A stretch of DNA of 64,000 nucleotides from the NCBI GenBank assembly GCA_963766295.1, contig CAVXYW010000002.1:434001-498000 (forward strand), given 5' to 3'. Positions within the stretch are counted from its first letter, which is position 1. Each line of letters starts with the position of its first letter. This document shows, piece after piece, positions 17,076 through 25,995 of the stretch. Below the pieces are notes generated by a model, which saw only the letters and a program-made list of their open reading frames with translations, did no database searches and was not told the origin of the DNA. The stretch is from JBBDRJ01 sp963766295 (GTDB taxonomy: Bacteria > Actinomycetota > JAICYB01). The position numbers and the translations under genes are program-made.

Positions 17076-18146
17076 CTAAGGGGTGAAGACTTCGGCGGCG
17101 TCGAGGTCCAGCGCGTGCCGGGCGTGGCGACTCGCCATCGCCATGAACATCTGGTCGCCGCGGTCGGTGCGTTCGACCAACATCGATGCTCCGACGGCCA
17201 TCACCAGTCCGGACCACGATCCCCGACGGTAGTCGCGCCAAAGGTCTTCGAAACTGAAGTCGGTAACATCGGCTGCCAACAGATCGTCGTAATAGCCGCG
17301 AACGAGTTCCTCCTCGTGGTCGCGGCGAACGTCCGGCAGCAGGCCGGCGCCTATGAAGTACGCAACATCAGAGCCGGCGGTGCCGAGAGCGATGGTCTGC
17401 CAGTCGACGACGCAGACGTCGTCGGGTTGGGGGCCGAGTAGAAGGTTGTCGAGTCGGTAGTCCCCGTGGACGACGGTTTTTGGACCTCCCGCGTCGGTGA
17501 CGTAACCGGCGATGTTGTCGAACAGTGCCGAGCCGGCGCTTGTGACCTCGTTGCTCAACTGATCGGCATAGCGGTCCCGGAAGCCGTTCCACAACATGGG
17601 CAGCATCCCAAGTGACATCGAGCGGCCCGTCTCCGGATCGGCGTACAGCCATGGATATGACTTCAGCGTTTCGTCGTTCCAGCGGGGCGCGTGCAGTCCG
17701 ACCAATTCCCTTAGGGCCGCGCGCGCGACCTCAGGTGTGCAACCCGTCAGCTGATCACCCTGTGTGGCCGGAGCCATGTCCTGCATGAGCAGGACGAAAC
17801 GGACTCCGTCCTCGTCGATGTCGGCGTGATAGACCCGCGGTGTCCTGATGGTTAGGTCACCGACGAGTTCGCGGTAGAAGCTGACCTCCTTTACGTAGTT
17901 GCCGAGCATCTTCGCCGTGTTTCGGCTGGTCTCGTTGGCCGCCGGCAGCTTGGCTACGAGAGTTTCGGGAAGTCTCGTATCACCGTCGTAGGTAAGCGTG
18001 ATCCGTACGCTGTCGCACATCTGACCGGTGCCGAGGGGCTCGGTGGTCGCTTCAGTGACACGCGCGCCGTCCAATTGATCTTGCAATGCGGACGTCAACC
18101 ACTCGGGAGTGATCGCGCCGGGCGTGTCGGCTATCTCGGGGGTCAC
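17076..18146 (-). CDS. aminoglycoside/ecdysteroid kinase-like phosphotransferase
   Basis: A 356-residue kinase-fold protein. The catalytic Brenner motif HGDYRLDN (227-234) and metal-binding VDWQ (247-250) are intact; KLPAANETSR near residue 66 gives the N-lobe lysine region, and VLLMQDM marks the hinge. The family phosphorylates small hydroxylated molecules (aminoglycosides, choline, ecdysteroids). Relatives sit beside acyl-CoA dehydrogenase genes in actinobacteria, as here, suggesting a lipid or steroid-like hydroxyl substrate (inference). The ATG overlaps the upstream DUF7065-like stop (ATGA). Confidence 0.75.
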   Translation of the reverse strand: MTPEIADTPGAITPEWLTSALQDQLDGARVTEATTEPLGTGQMCDSVRITLTYDGDTRLPETLVAKLPAANETSRNTAKMLGNYVKEVSFYRELVGDLTIRTPRVYHADIDEDGVRFVLLMQDMAPATQGDQLTGCTPEVARAALRELVGLHAPRWNDETLKSYPWLYADPETGRSMSLGMLPMLWNGFRDRYADQLSNEVTSAGSALFDNIAGYVTDAGGPKTVVHGDYRLDNLLLGPQPDDVCVVDWQTIALGTAGSDVAYFIGAGLLPDVRRDHEEELVRGYYDDLLAADVTDFSFEDLWRDYRRGSWSGLVMAVGASMLVERTDRGDQMFMAMASRHARHALDLDAAEVFTP

Positions 18147-19138
18147 GAAGGCAATGTCCCGGTTACGTCCGTGTCCGGAAAGAAGTGATGGTGCCGGGAG
18201 CCGGTCACCTCGTAGATCGCGTGACCGGAGCGACCGTCATCGGTGCGGACCTTCATGAGGTTCAGGCCGCCGCGCTGGAACGGCTCGTACGGACGCGCGA
18301 ACGTCCCATCGGCTTCGACGGCGACCTTGCGTCCGTCCTCGAGCGTGAACTCGCACGACCCGGTCAGCCCGACAACGGACTCACCGTTCTTGCCGTAATC
18401 GGCTCGACCTTCGGCTCCCATCCAGTGCGCTTCGTAACGGAAGTCGACGATCGGGACGGGGTCGCTGTTGTCCGTCGCGGCCCAGCATCCGTCCGTGTAG
18501 ACGCGGGCGCCGTTCGGATACTCCCAGTGCCAAACGCCGAGGAACCCGTCCTCGAGCTGGATCTGCCACCAGATCCAAAGAGGGCAACGCCCGTGATCGC
18601 GGATGCCCCACGAGTGATCGCGCTGGCCGATCCAGCCGTCGACTTCGTAGGTCTTCCCTCGTGCGGCGTAGGTCCCTTCATAGGTGCCGGACTGGAAGAT
18701 GTGGCACTGGTCCCAAACGATGTCGTCGCCGGCGCGCATCGTTCCGCGTCTAAGTCCGTACGGCTGCGTACGCGCACGCCAGGTGAGGTCGATGCCGATC
18801 TCGCCTTCGGGGTCAGACCAGATCTTGACTTCCTTCATCGGTGTGACGACCTCGACGCGCGCGCCGGGCATGGCCGTCGTGTGCGGGTCTCCGTCGTATG
18901 GGCGCCCGTGGAAGCCGATGATCTGCTCGCCGGCGACTCGTCCCATCTGTAAGGAATCCATACGCTCCTGCGCCGGATAGTGCGCCATGGTGAAGAAGAT
19001 CGCGTCGCCGGTGCCGGACGGATGGTGAACGTCGTAGAAGTAGCTCTCCCGCCAATGGTGATGGTGGATGGCGGTCTGCGGCAGAAGTTGCGGGATCTGG
19101 TGGACGAAGTACTCGTCCATCGATGTCGGCTTGGCCAT
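18143..19138 (-). CDS. DUF7065/DUF7064-like protein (tocopherol cyclase-like)
   Basis: A 331-residue protein rich in Trp, His and Tyr. HHHHWRESYFYDVHHPSG, GQRDHSWGIRDHG and FLGVWHWEYPNG resemble the paired beta-barrel DUF7065-DUF7064 proteins, formerly described as tocopherol cyclase-like, probably lipocalin-like binders or enzymes for hydrophobic compounds. No signal peptide. ATG 19138 was selected since longer frames collide with the divergent acyl-CoA dehydrogenase gene. It is translationally coupled to the phosphotransferase gene. Confidence 0.6.
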   Translation of the reverse strand: MAKPTSMDEYFVHQIPQLLPQTAIHHHHWRESYFYDVHHPSGTGDAIFFTMAHYPAQERMDSLQMGRVAGEQIIGFHGRPYDGDPHTTAMPGARVEVVTPMKEVKIWSDPEGEIGIDLTWRARTQPYGLRRGTMRAGDDIVWDQCHIFQSGTYEGTYAARGKTYEVDGWIGQRDHSWGIRDHGRCPLWIWWQIQLEDGFLGVWHWEYPNGARVYTDGCWAATDNSDPVPIVDFRYEAHWMGAEGRADYGKNGESVVGLTGSCEFTLEDGRKVAVEADGTFARPYEPFQRGGLNLMKVRTDDGRSGHAIYEVTGSRHHHFFPDTDVTGTLPS

Positions 19139-19224
19139 GGCCTCATCGTAGGTACTGAGCGCGGTCAAGCGCTCGTCGGCCACAATTGGGGACGACGTGG
19201 TTCCCTTATGGCGGGAGGGGTTCG

Positions 19225-20556
19225 ATGACACTCACCAAAGCCGGCGGTCCGGCGACCGATACGACCGAGCAGCTCCTCGCTTGGCTAGAGGAGAACTGGG
19301 ACCCCGATCTCACGGTCGGCGAGTGGTGGCAACGTTTGGGCCTTTCCGGGTGGGCCGCGCCGATGCTGCCGGCCGATGCATACGGTCGCGGAATGATCCG
19401 CGCGGACGCGATGCGCGTCTCGCAGACGATCGCAAGATTCGGAGCACTTGGTGCACCCATCGGGATGGGGATCGGACTCGTCTCGCCGACGATCGTTACT
19501 CACGGCACGCGCGAACAGATCGATCTCTACGTCAGGGAGGCGGTCACCGGCCAGAAGGGGTGGTGTCAGCTCTTCAGTGAGCCCGGCGCCGGGTCCGACC
19601 TCGCCGGTCTGTCGACGAAAGCCGTCCGCCATGACGACGAGTGGATCATCAATGGACAGAAGGTGTGGACGTCGGGTGGCCACCGTGCCGACATGGGCAT
19701 GCTCCTTGCTCGCACGGACCCGACCGCGCCGAAGCACCAGGGGATCTCTTGGTTCGCCTTCGACATGCGTCAGCCCGGCGTCGATGTCCGTCCGCTGCGC
19801 GAGATGACCGGCAACGCGATGTTCAGCGAAGTGTTCTTCAGCGACGCGCGTGTCTTGGACCGTGCGCGCATCGGTGATCTCAACGACGGATGGAAGGTCG
19901 CGAACACGACGTTGTTCCACGAGCGCTCCGGGATGGGCGCCGGGGGTGGTGGCCGCGGCGCGGTCGGGTCGATGGCGCAAGCCGGAACCATCAGCGGAAA
20001 CCTCGACAAGCGAGCCGGAGACTTCGTCGTGAAGCGCCCGTCCGAAGCTAAGAAGCGAACGACGACATCGGCTAAGCGCACGTCGCCCGCGCAGGACTAC
20101 ATCGATCTGGCGAAGAAGTTCGGGCGCAGCGAGGATCCAGTCATCCGTCAAGGGCTCGTGCAGCTCCACATCATGCGCGAGCTCGCCCGCCTAACGACGG
20201 AGCGCCACAAAGCGGCAAGAGCCTCCGGCGGCGACATCCCGGGAGTCCCGAACTTCTCGAAGTTGTTGATGGGGCACACGGTGCGGCACACGCGCGATCT
20301 CGGGATGCAGATCCTCGGCGCGCGTGGGTTGCTCCACGCCAATGCCGGTGAGGACCGCAGCGCGTTGCGTGACGAAGCCGGCGGCGACGCGGCGATCGCT
20401 GCGACATCGCAGGCGCTCGGTGCACAGGCTCTTCCGATCTTCGGCGGCACCGATCAGATCCAGATGAACATCATCGGCGAACGCGTTCTCGGGCTCCCGA
20501 AGGATCCGGGTGACCTGGCGAACGTCCCGTTCAACGAGCTCCCGCGCAACGGCTGA
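19225..20556 (+). CDS. acyl-CoA dehydrogenase family protein with basic insert
   Basis: A 443-residue flavoprotein. FSEPGAGSDLAGLSTKA (117-133), WIINGQKVWTSGGHRAD (140-156) and the C-terminal ALPIFGGTDQIQMNII are acyl-CoA dehydrogenase hallmarks. A Lys/Arg/Thr-rich stretch at about 264-288 interrupts the helical C-terminal domain and looks like a surface loop. The usual YEGT Glu is replaced (FGGT), so the catalytic base must lie elsewhere or the protein may pair with a second subunit, as steroid FadE heteromers do (inference). GGGAGGGG precedes the ATG. First gene of an ACAD-DUF35-thiolase-SRPBCC operon. Confidence 0.85.
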   Translation: MTLTKAGGPATDTTEQLLAWLEENWDPDLTVGEWWQRLGLSGWAAPMLPADAYGRGMIRADAMRVSQTIARFGALGAPIGMGIGLVSPTIVTHGTREQIDLYVREAVTGQKGWCQLFSEPGAGSDLAGLSTKAVRHDDEWIINGQKVWTSGGHRADMGMLLARTDPTAPKHQGISWFAFDMRQPGVDVRPLREMTGNAMFSEVFFSDARVLDRARIGDLNDGWKVANTTLFHERSGMGAGGGGRGAVGSMAQAGTISGNLDKRAGDFVVKRPSEAKKRTTTSAKRTSPAQDYIDLAKKFGRSEDPVIRQGLVQLHIMRELARLTTERHKAARASGGDIPGVPNFSKLLMGHTVRHTRDLGMQILGARGLLHANAGEDRSALRDEAGGDAAIAATSQALGAQALPIFGGTDQIQMNIIGERVLGLPKDPGDLANVPFNELPRNG

Positions 20557-20585
20557 TCCGCCGCCATGAACGGCTGTGGGAAAAG

Positions 20586-20996
20586 ATGACTGATCAACCA
20601 CGCAAGATCGCTCCACGTCCCAGCCCCGAGACGCAGCCGTTCTGGGACGGATGCGCCGCCGGTGAGCTCCGCATGCAGCGCTGCGCGCCGTGTAACGAGC
20701 TGTACTTCCCGCCGCGACCGGCGTGTCCGCGGTGTCTATCCACCGACGTGAGGTGGGAGGCACTTTCCGGCCGAGGAACTCTGCACACCTACCTCATCAA
20801 TCACCGGGCGGCGCCCGGCTTCGAGCCGCCCTATGCGATCGCCGTAGTCGAGCTCGATGAAGGTCCTCGGATGATGTCGAACATCCTGGGCGTCGAGCAG
20901 ACGCCGGAAGCGCTCGTCCTCGACATGGACCTCGAGGTCGCTTTCGAACAACGAGGCGACGTCATGATCCCGCTCTTCACGCCGGTGGATCGATGA
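20586..20996 (+). CDS. DUF35 Zn-ribbon/OB-fold protein, ChsH2-like
   Basis: A 136-residue protein with an N-terminal rubredoxin-like zinc ribbon (CAPC near residue 36 and CPRC about 15 residues later) and an OB-fold C-terminus (GRGTLHTYLINHRAAPGF, AIAVVELDEGPRMMSN). DUF35 proteins partner thiolase-like enzymes; in Mycobacterium, ChsH2's DUF35 domain binds the Ltp2 aldolase in steroid side-chain cleavage. Its stop overlaps the start of the thiolase-like gene (ATGA), fitting a two-subunit complex. Confidence 0.85.
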   Translation: MTDQPRKIAPRPSPETQPFWDGCAAGELRMQRCAPCNELYFPPRPACPRCLSTDVRWEALSGRGTLHTYLINHRAAPGFEPPYAIAVVELDEGPRMMSNILGVEQTPEALVLDMDLEVAFEQRGDVMIPLFTPVDR

Positions 20997-22153
20997 CCAG
21001 CGTCCGCGGAAAGGTCGCGATCGTCGGTGCGCAGGAAACGACGCGTCTCGGTGTGATCCCCGACATGTCCGGGATCGAGCTGCATGCCGATGCTGCGCGC
21101 AACGCAATCAAGGACGCGGGCCTCGGGCCGGCGGACATCGATGGTGTCGCGTGCGCCGGTCAGAGCCCGGTGGCGGTTGCGCACTACCTCGGAATAACGC
21201 CGCGCTACCTCGACGGGACGACGGTAGGCGGATGCTCGTTCATGCTGCATGTCCGGCACGCGGCCGCCGCGATCGCGACCGGCATGTGCGATGTCGTGCT
21301 CGTGACGCACGGCGAATCGGGGAAGTCCCGTGTGGGTTTCGGTGGTTTCCCACGCGGTTTCGACACGGCTTCGCTGCAGGCACAGTTCGAGGCGCCGTAC
21401 GGTCCGACCGGAGCGCCCTCGATCTTCCCCATCGGTGTCCTGCGGTACATGAAGAAGTACGGACTCACGCACGAGCAGCTCGCGACGGTGGCGGTCGTGC
21501 AACGTCAGTGGGCTTCCCAGAACCCTCGCGCGATGATGCGTGACCCGATCACAGTCGAAGACGTCTTGGCATCCCGGATCGTCGCGTATCCGATGCACCT
21601 GTTCGAGTGTTGCCTGGTGACCGACGGAGGCGGCGCTCTGGTCATGACGTCGGCGGAGCGTGCTCGAGACATGGAACTGCAACATCGGCCCGTCTACGTG
21701 CTCGGCACCGGCGAGTCGTCCGAGACGCCGATGATCTCCCAGATGGAGGACTTCACTACGTCGAAGGCCTTCCGCGTCTCTGGCGCCAAGGCGTTCGAGG
21801 AAGCCGGCATCTCACCGAGCGACGTCGATCATCTGATGGTGTACGACGCGTTTGCGCATCTGCCCATCTACGGCCTGGAAGCACTCGGGTTCGTCGGACC
21901 CGGTGAGGCTGGGGCGTTCATAGAGGATGGCAACACCGCTCCCGGTGGAAAGCTCCCGATGAACACCAACGGCGGCGGACTGTCCTACACACACACGGGC
22001 ATGTACGGGATGTTCGCCATCCAGGAATCCGTCCGGCAGGTACGCGGGACGGCGCCGGCCCAAGTGCCGGACGTGAAGATCAGCGTCGCTCAGGGCGTCG
22101 GCGGCATGTTCGCTGCGGCTGGCACCTTGGTCCTCACGAACCAGGAAGTCTGA
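20993..22153 (+). CDS. thiolase-like protein (Ltp2/acetyl-CoA acetyltransferase family)
   Basis: A 386-residue thiolase-fold protein. KVAIVGAQETTRLGVIPDM, DGVACAGQ, the VYDAFAHLPIYGLEALGFV and NTNGGGLSYTHTG segments follow the Ltp2/lipid-transfer type rather than classical thiolase, in which the catalytic Cys region and GHP loop differ. Such proteins with a DUF35 partner perform retro-aldol release of ketones from acyl-CoA side chains. Coupled to the DUF35 gene by a four-base overlap. Exact substrate unknown. Confidence 0.8.
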   Translation: MTSVRGKVAIVGAQETTRLGVIPDMSGIELHADAARNAIKDAGLGPADIDGVACAGQSPVAVAHYLGITPRYLDGTTVGGCSFMLHVRHAAAAIATGMCDVVLVTHGESGKSRVGFGGFPRGFDTASLQAQFEAPYGPTGAPSIFPIGVLRYMKKYGLTHEQLATVAVVQRQWASQNPRAMMRDPITVEDVLASRIVAYPMHLFECCLVTDGGGALVMTSAERARDMELQHRPVYVLGTGESSETPMISQMEDFTTSKAFRVSGAKAFEEAGISPSDVDHLMVYDAFAHLPIYGLEALGFVGPGEAGAFIEDGNTAPGGKLPMNTNGGGLSYTHTGMYGMFAIQESVRQVRGTAPAQVPDVKISVAQGVGGMFAAAGTLVLTNQEV

Positions 22154-22160
22154 AGAAGCC

Positions 22161-22625
22161 ATGCGTGACGCCGTCACCGTCCATATGAAGGCATCGCCCG
22201 ATCGCATCTGGGAGCTGATCGCCGATGTCACGAACATCGGTCGGTTCAGCCCGGAGACGTTCGAAGCGAAGTGGATCGACGGCGCCACAGGCCCCACTCT
22301 CGGCGCGCGCTTCCGCGGACACGTGAACCGCAATCAACGAGGCATCAAATATTGGACGGTCTGCGAGATCGTGGAGTGTGTCCCCGGAAAGGCTTTCGCT
22401 TTTGACGTCATCACGCGTGGCCGCCGATTGAACCGTTGGCGCTATCAACTCGAGGCGATCGGCGACGGGACCGACGTGACCGAGTCCTTCCAGCTCGCCC
22501 CCACCTTTTTACTGCGTCTGTACTGGCTGTTCGCCGGACGGGGGCCGCGCAGTCGTCGCAAGACGAACGTCAACGGTATGCGGACAACCCTCGAGCGGAT
22601 CAGGGCCGAGGTCGAAAGGTCATAA
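22161..22625 (+). CDS. SRPBCC family protein
   Basis: A 154-residue START/polyketide-cyclase-like protein: VTVHMKASPDRIWELIADV opening strand and helix, GRFSPETFEAKW, then CEIVECVPGKAFAF and YQLEAIGDGTDVTESFQL strands. The fold makes a hydrophobic ligand pocket. It starts seven bases after the thiolase-like gene, so it probably binds or carries intermediates of the same pathway (inference). The C-terminal helix is Arg-rich. Confidence 0.8.
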   Translation: MRDAVTVHMKASPDRIWELIADVTNIGRFSPETFEAKWIDGATGPTLGARFRGHVNRNQRGIKYWTVCEIVECVPGKAFAFDVITRGRRLNRWRYQLEAIGDGTDVTESFQLAPTFLLRLYWLFAGRGPRSRRKTNVNGMRTTLERIRAEVERS

Positions 22626-22632
22626 CTACGGC

Positions 22633-23451
22633 CTAGGCTCGAGCCTTGACCGCCACGACTTCGAAGTACTCACTCGGCACTTTCAAAGTTCCATCGGTTG
22701 CGATGTTGTTGGACTCGGCCAGCGCCAGAAGTTCTCCTTCGAAGGCCGCGCGAGCGGATTCGTCCAAAGATGCGAAGGCCTTGACCATCGGGCCGTAGTA
22801 GGTGCGAAAGGTGTCCACCCAGTGGGCTGCACTCCGGTAGCGGAATAGGAAATAGCGCTCGTTCACTTGAAGCGATCTAACACCGACGAACAGCTCCGAC
22901 AGGCGTCCGCTCGTTCCCCACTCCAAAGGAGAACGAATACCGGCGGGTGGGGGAGCGTAACTACCGACGATCTTGAACATCTGCCCGATGAAGCCGGAGG
23001 GCGTCCAGTTCGTTAGCCCTATCCGTCCACCCGGACGGCAAACCCGCCGGAGTTCGGCGGCGGCTTGCTCTTGGTTCGGCGTGAACATCACACCGAAGGT
23101 GGACAAAACGACATCGAACGACGAGTCCTCGAAGGGCAGCGCCTCGGCGTCGGCCTCGCGGCAATCGATGCTCAGACCCTCGGCGGCGGCTCGGGCCGCC
23201 GTCCCGTCGAGCAACACCTCGACGTAGTCGGTGGCCGTCACGTCAGCCCCGCGTCGTGCCGCAGCAAGGGATGCGTTGCCGTTGCCGGCGGCCACGTCCA
23301 ACACTTTCTCGCCGGCAGAAAGGTCGACGGACTCGCAAAGGAGCTCACCCGTGATCTGAAGGGTCGTGCCTATTAAGGCGTAATCGCCCGTGCCCCACGC
23401 CTGCCGCTGGCGCGACTTGACCGCTCCGATATCCACGGTGGAGGTGGTCAT
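22633..23451 (-). CDS. class I SAM-dependent methyltransferase (UbiE-like)
   Basis: A 272-residue methyltransferase with motif I VLDVAAGNGNASLAAARRG, the acidic ATDYVEVLL loop, DAEALPFEDSSFDVVLS (motif II) and LRRVCRPGGRIGLTNW (motif III). The layout matches UbiE/COQ5-like small-molecule C-methyltransferases. The ATG overlaps the stop of the cupin gene by one base (TGATG). The convergent SRPBCC gene ends seven bases away. Substrate unknown. Confidence 0.8.
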   Translation of the reverse strand: MTTSTVDIGAVKSRQRQAWGTGDYALIGTTLQITGELLCESVDLSAGEKVLDVAAGNGNASLAAARRGADVTATDYVEVLLDGTAARAAAEGLSIDCREADAEALPFEDSSFDVVLSTFGVMFTPNQEQAAAELRRVCRPGGRIGLTNWTPSGFIGQMFKIVGSYAPPPAGIRSPLEWGTSGRLSELFVGVRSLQVNERYFLFRYRSAAHWVDTFRTYYGPMVKAFASLDESARAAFEGELLALAESNNIATDGTLKVPSEYFEVVAVKARA

Positions 23452-23816
23452 CACGATGCGCCGTTGCCGGTAACGTGCGTGAGCACGACTTCCAGCTCGG
23501 CCGTGGGCGAGATATCGACGTACTCGCTGTCCTCGAGCGCCTCCGGCGCGTGGCCCGGCCCCCAGTAGAAGGCCTGGCCTGCTTCGTATGTCCGGTCCCC
23601 GTCCGGCGTGCGCATCAAAACCCGTCCCTTGAGCATGTATCCCCAGTGGGGGCACTGGCAGACGTCGCCGGGTAGGCCCTTCAGGGCCGGTCGAAGATCG
23701 GCACCCTTCGGCAGCTGCACCCAGGCGATGGTCTGTCCGCCGAGGTCCTGCGTCCGGAAATCGACCCCGTCGCCCTGGATCCGCACCTTCATCTGCTCTC
23801 GATCGACCGCATTCAT
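23451..23816 (-). CDS. cupin domain protein
   Basis: A 121-residue cupin: CQCPHWGYMLKGRVLMRTPDG is the first metal-binding motif (CPHWGYMLKG with one His), and YEAGQAFYWGPGHAPEALED the second with its His. AGGCAGGAGG lies well placed before the ATG at 23816. It is coupled to the methyltransferase gene and may isomerise or oxidise the same substrate, or be a sensor. Role unknown. Confidence 0.75.
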   Translation of the reverse strand: MNAVDREQMKVRIQGDGVDFRTQDLGGQTIAWVQLPKGADLRPALKGLPGDVCQCPHWGYMLKGRVLMRTPDGDRTYEAGQAFYWGPGHAPEALEDSEYVDISPTAELEVVLTHVTGNGAS

Positions 23817-23923
23817 CGCTTCCTCCTGCCTCGGTTGGCCTTGACACATAGAAGGCGTAACAAAGGCTGTTACAGCGGTACGCCGGCCCGACATCACTTG
23901 ATCCGTGCCTACACTTGGGCCGA

Positions 23924-25897
23924 TTGAGCGCTGAAGAATTGATGCGGGACGGTGACGGCGCCTACGCGGCCGGCGAACTCGAGGCTGCCTTCGATTCGTG
24001 GGAACAGGCTCATCACGCGTTTCTGAGCGGGAAAGACAAGATCGGCGCCGCAGGAGCGGCGGCGCGCGTCGCGATGCACCTTCTGATCGATACCGGGCTT
24101 ATCGCGCCGGTTCGCACGTGGATCAAGCGCGCCGAACGGCTGCTCGAAGGCGCCGGGTCGACCCCGGTGCACGCCGGGCTTGGGCTGGCGCGTGCTTACG
24201 AGCGCTTGTTCTCGGGAGACTTCAACGAGGCGCGCCGGTGGGCACAAGAGGCGATCGATGCCGGTGGCGAGCATGGTGAGCACTCTGCTGCCGCCATGGC
24301 TCGGGTTGCCCAGGCGCGTTGTTACATCTTCGAGGGCGACGTCGACACCGGGCTGCGGCTGCTCGAGGAGGCATCGGTGGCGCTGGCGTCCGCAGACGTG
24401 GACCACCTGACCATGGGTATGACGTACTGCGAGATCGTTTGCGCCTGGCAGAGCCTGGCGATGTTCGACCTCGCGGAGCAGTGGACGGACGTCATGGAGC
24501 GTTTCAGTCACCAACACGCGATCGGAAGTGTCGGCGGGCGGTGCGCGATCCATCGGGCGCAAATACTCCGGCTGCGTGGCGAAAGCCGCGATGCCGAGAC
24601 CGAGGCGCTCGCCGCATGCGAGTCGTTGCGTCCGTACATGAGGCGCGAGTTCGGATGGCCGCTGACGGAGCTGGGGGCGATCCGGCTTCAGCTGGGCGAC
24701 CTCGCGGGAGCCGAAGAGGCCTTCCTACTTGCGCACGAGAAGGGCTGGGACCCGCAGCCGGGTCTGGCGCTCTTGCGTCTGGCTCAGGGTGATATCGGTG
24801 CCGCAGCATCTCTTATAAAGGAGGCGCTCGACCGCCCCCTCAACCTGTTGTCGAAGGAGCTTCCGCCCAACAACGAGCTTCGTCGGGCGCCGCTGCTGGA
24901 AGCACAGGTGGAGATCGCGATCGCCGACGGCGATCTCGATACGGCGCGGCAAGCCAGCGACGAACTCGGCGAGATCTCTCGAGGATTCAAGAGCAGAGCG
25001 CTCGAGGCGGCGGCGTCTCTCGCGATAGGACGGGCGCGGTTGGCAGAAGGTGCAGCCACGGAAGCGGCTACGGCGTTTCGGACTGCCGTACACATATGGA
25101 GCGAGATATCTGCGCCGTACGAAGTTGCGCTGGCGCGGATGGGACTCGGACACGCATATCGAGCGCAGGGCTTCAACGAGGGAGCCCTGCTCGAGTTCAA
25201 GGCCGCACGCGTCGCCTTCGAGAGGACGGGCTCGACCGAGCAAGCCGGGCTCGCCGCGGCCGCGCTCGGCGAAGGCGCTCGGCCGGCCGCTACAGAGGTC
25301 GCGGACAACACCTTCCGTCGCGAGGGGGACTACTGGACCATCGCATTCAGAGGTGAGGCTGTCCTCCTCAGAGATATGAAGGGCCTTCATTACATGGCGC
25401 ATCTCCTTGCGCATCCGGGACGGGAGTTTCACGCGCTCGATCTCGTCGCGGTCGTGCGAAAGGACAGCGCCGGCCAGACGCCCCTCGTCGATTACGAGCT
25501 CTCGTACTCGACCGGTGGAGACGCGGGCGAATTGTTGGACGACCGATCGAAAGAGGTCTATCGCAGGCGTTTGGCCGACATCGACGAAGATATCGAGGAG
25601 GCCCGAGCGTTCGGAGACGCGTTACGCGTTTCGAGTGCCGAGGTGGAACGCGACTTCCTACTGAAGGAACTGTCGCGTGCTGTGGGCCTCGACGGACGCG
25701 ATAGACGCGCCGGAGCGGCCTCTGAGCGTGCTCGTGCGGCCGTGACGCGTGCCATCCGAAATGCTCTTGGGAAGATCAGCCAACACCACACGAGCTTGGG
25801 CGAGCATCTCGATCGCACCGTTCGAACCGGAACATTTTGCGCGTACATGCCGGACCCGCACAGCCCCATCGACTGGACCGAGGCCGGCTCCAGCTAA
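23924..25897 (+). CDS. large TPR-repeat regulator-like protein
   Basis: About 657 residues. From the N-terminus to about residue 455 it is a chain of TPR-like helix pairs rich in Ala/Glu/Leu (for example AAFDSWEQAHHAFLSG and LARAYERLFSGDFNEARRW). The last 190 residues contain YWTIAFRGEAVLLRDMKGLHYM, a coiled DEDIEEARAFGDALR helix and ARAAVTRAIRNALGKISQHH, a domain I associate with C-termini of large AAA/LuxR-like regulators. No ATPase or LuxR HTH is present. Start is uncertain: TTG 23924 (used here), TTG 23915 or ATG 23942; no ribosome binding site is visible, so the message may be leaderless. Confidence 0.7.
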   Translation: MSAEELMRDGDGAYAAGELEAAFDSWEQAHHAFLSGKDKIGAAGAAARVAMHLLIDTGLIAPVRTWIKRAERLLEGAGSTPVHAGLGLARAYERLFSGDFNEARRWAQEAIDAGGEHGEHSAAAMARVAQARCYIFEGDVDTGLRLLEEASVALASADVDHLTMGMTYCEIVCAWQSLAMFDLAEQWTDVMERFSHQHAIGSVGGRCAIHRAQILRLRGESRDAETEALAACESLRPYMRREFGWPLTELGAIRLQLGDLAGAEEAFLLAHEKGWDPQPGLALLRLAQGDIGAAASLIKEALDRPLNLLSKELPPNNELRRAPLLEAQVEIAIADGDLDTARQASDELGEISRGFKSRALEAAASLAIGRARLAEGAATEAATAFRTAVHIWSEISAPYEVALARMGLGHAYRAQGFNEGALLEFKAARVAFERTGSTEQAGLAAAALGEGARPAATEVADNTFRREGDYWTIAFRGEAVLLRDMKGLHYMAHLLAHPGREFHALDLVAVVRKDSAGQTPLVDYELSYSTGGDAGELLDDRSKEVYRRRLADIDEDIEEARAFGDALRVSSAEVERDFLLKELSRAVGLDGRDRRAGAASERARAAVTRAIRNALGKISQHHTSLGEHLDRTVRTGTFCAYMPDPHSPIDWTEAGSS

Positions 25898-25995
25898 CTC
25901 AACGCGAGCAGGTGCGTCTCACGCCGGTGATGTTCGAGCCGCATCGAGCTCGGCCTTCGCCTTACGGCCTCACTTTTGGTAGGGCATGAAAGGAA

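Noticed and set aside
19285..20169. Long reverse frame opposite the acyl-CoA dehydrogenase gene
   Set aside because: Shadow of a well-supported gene; no family features.
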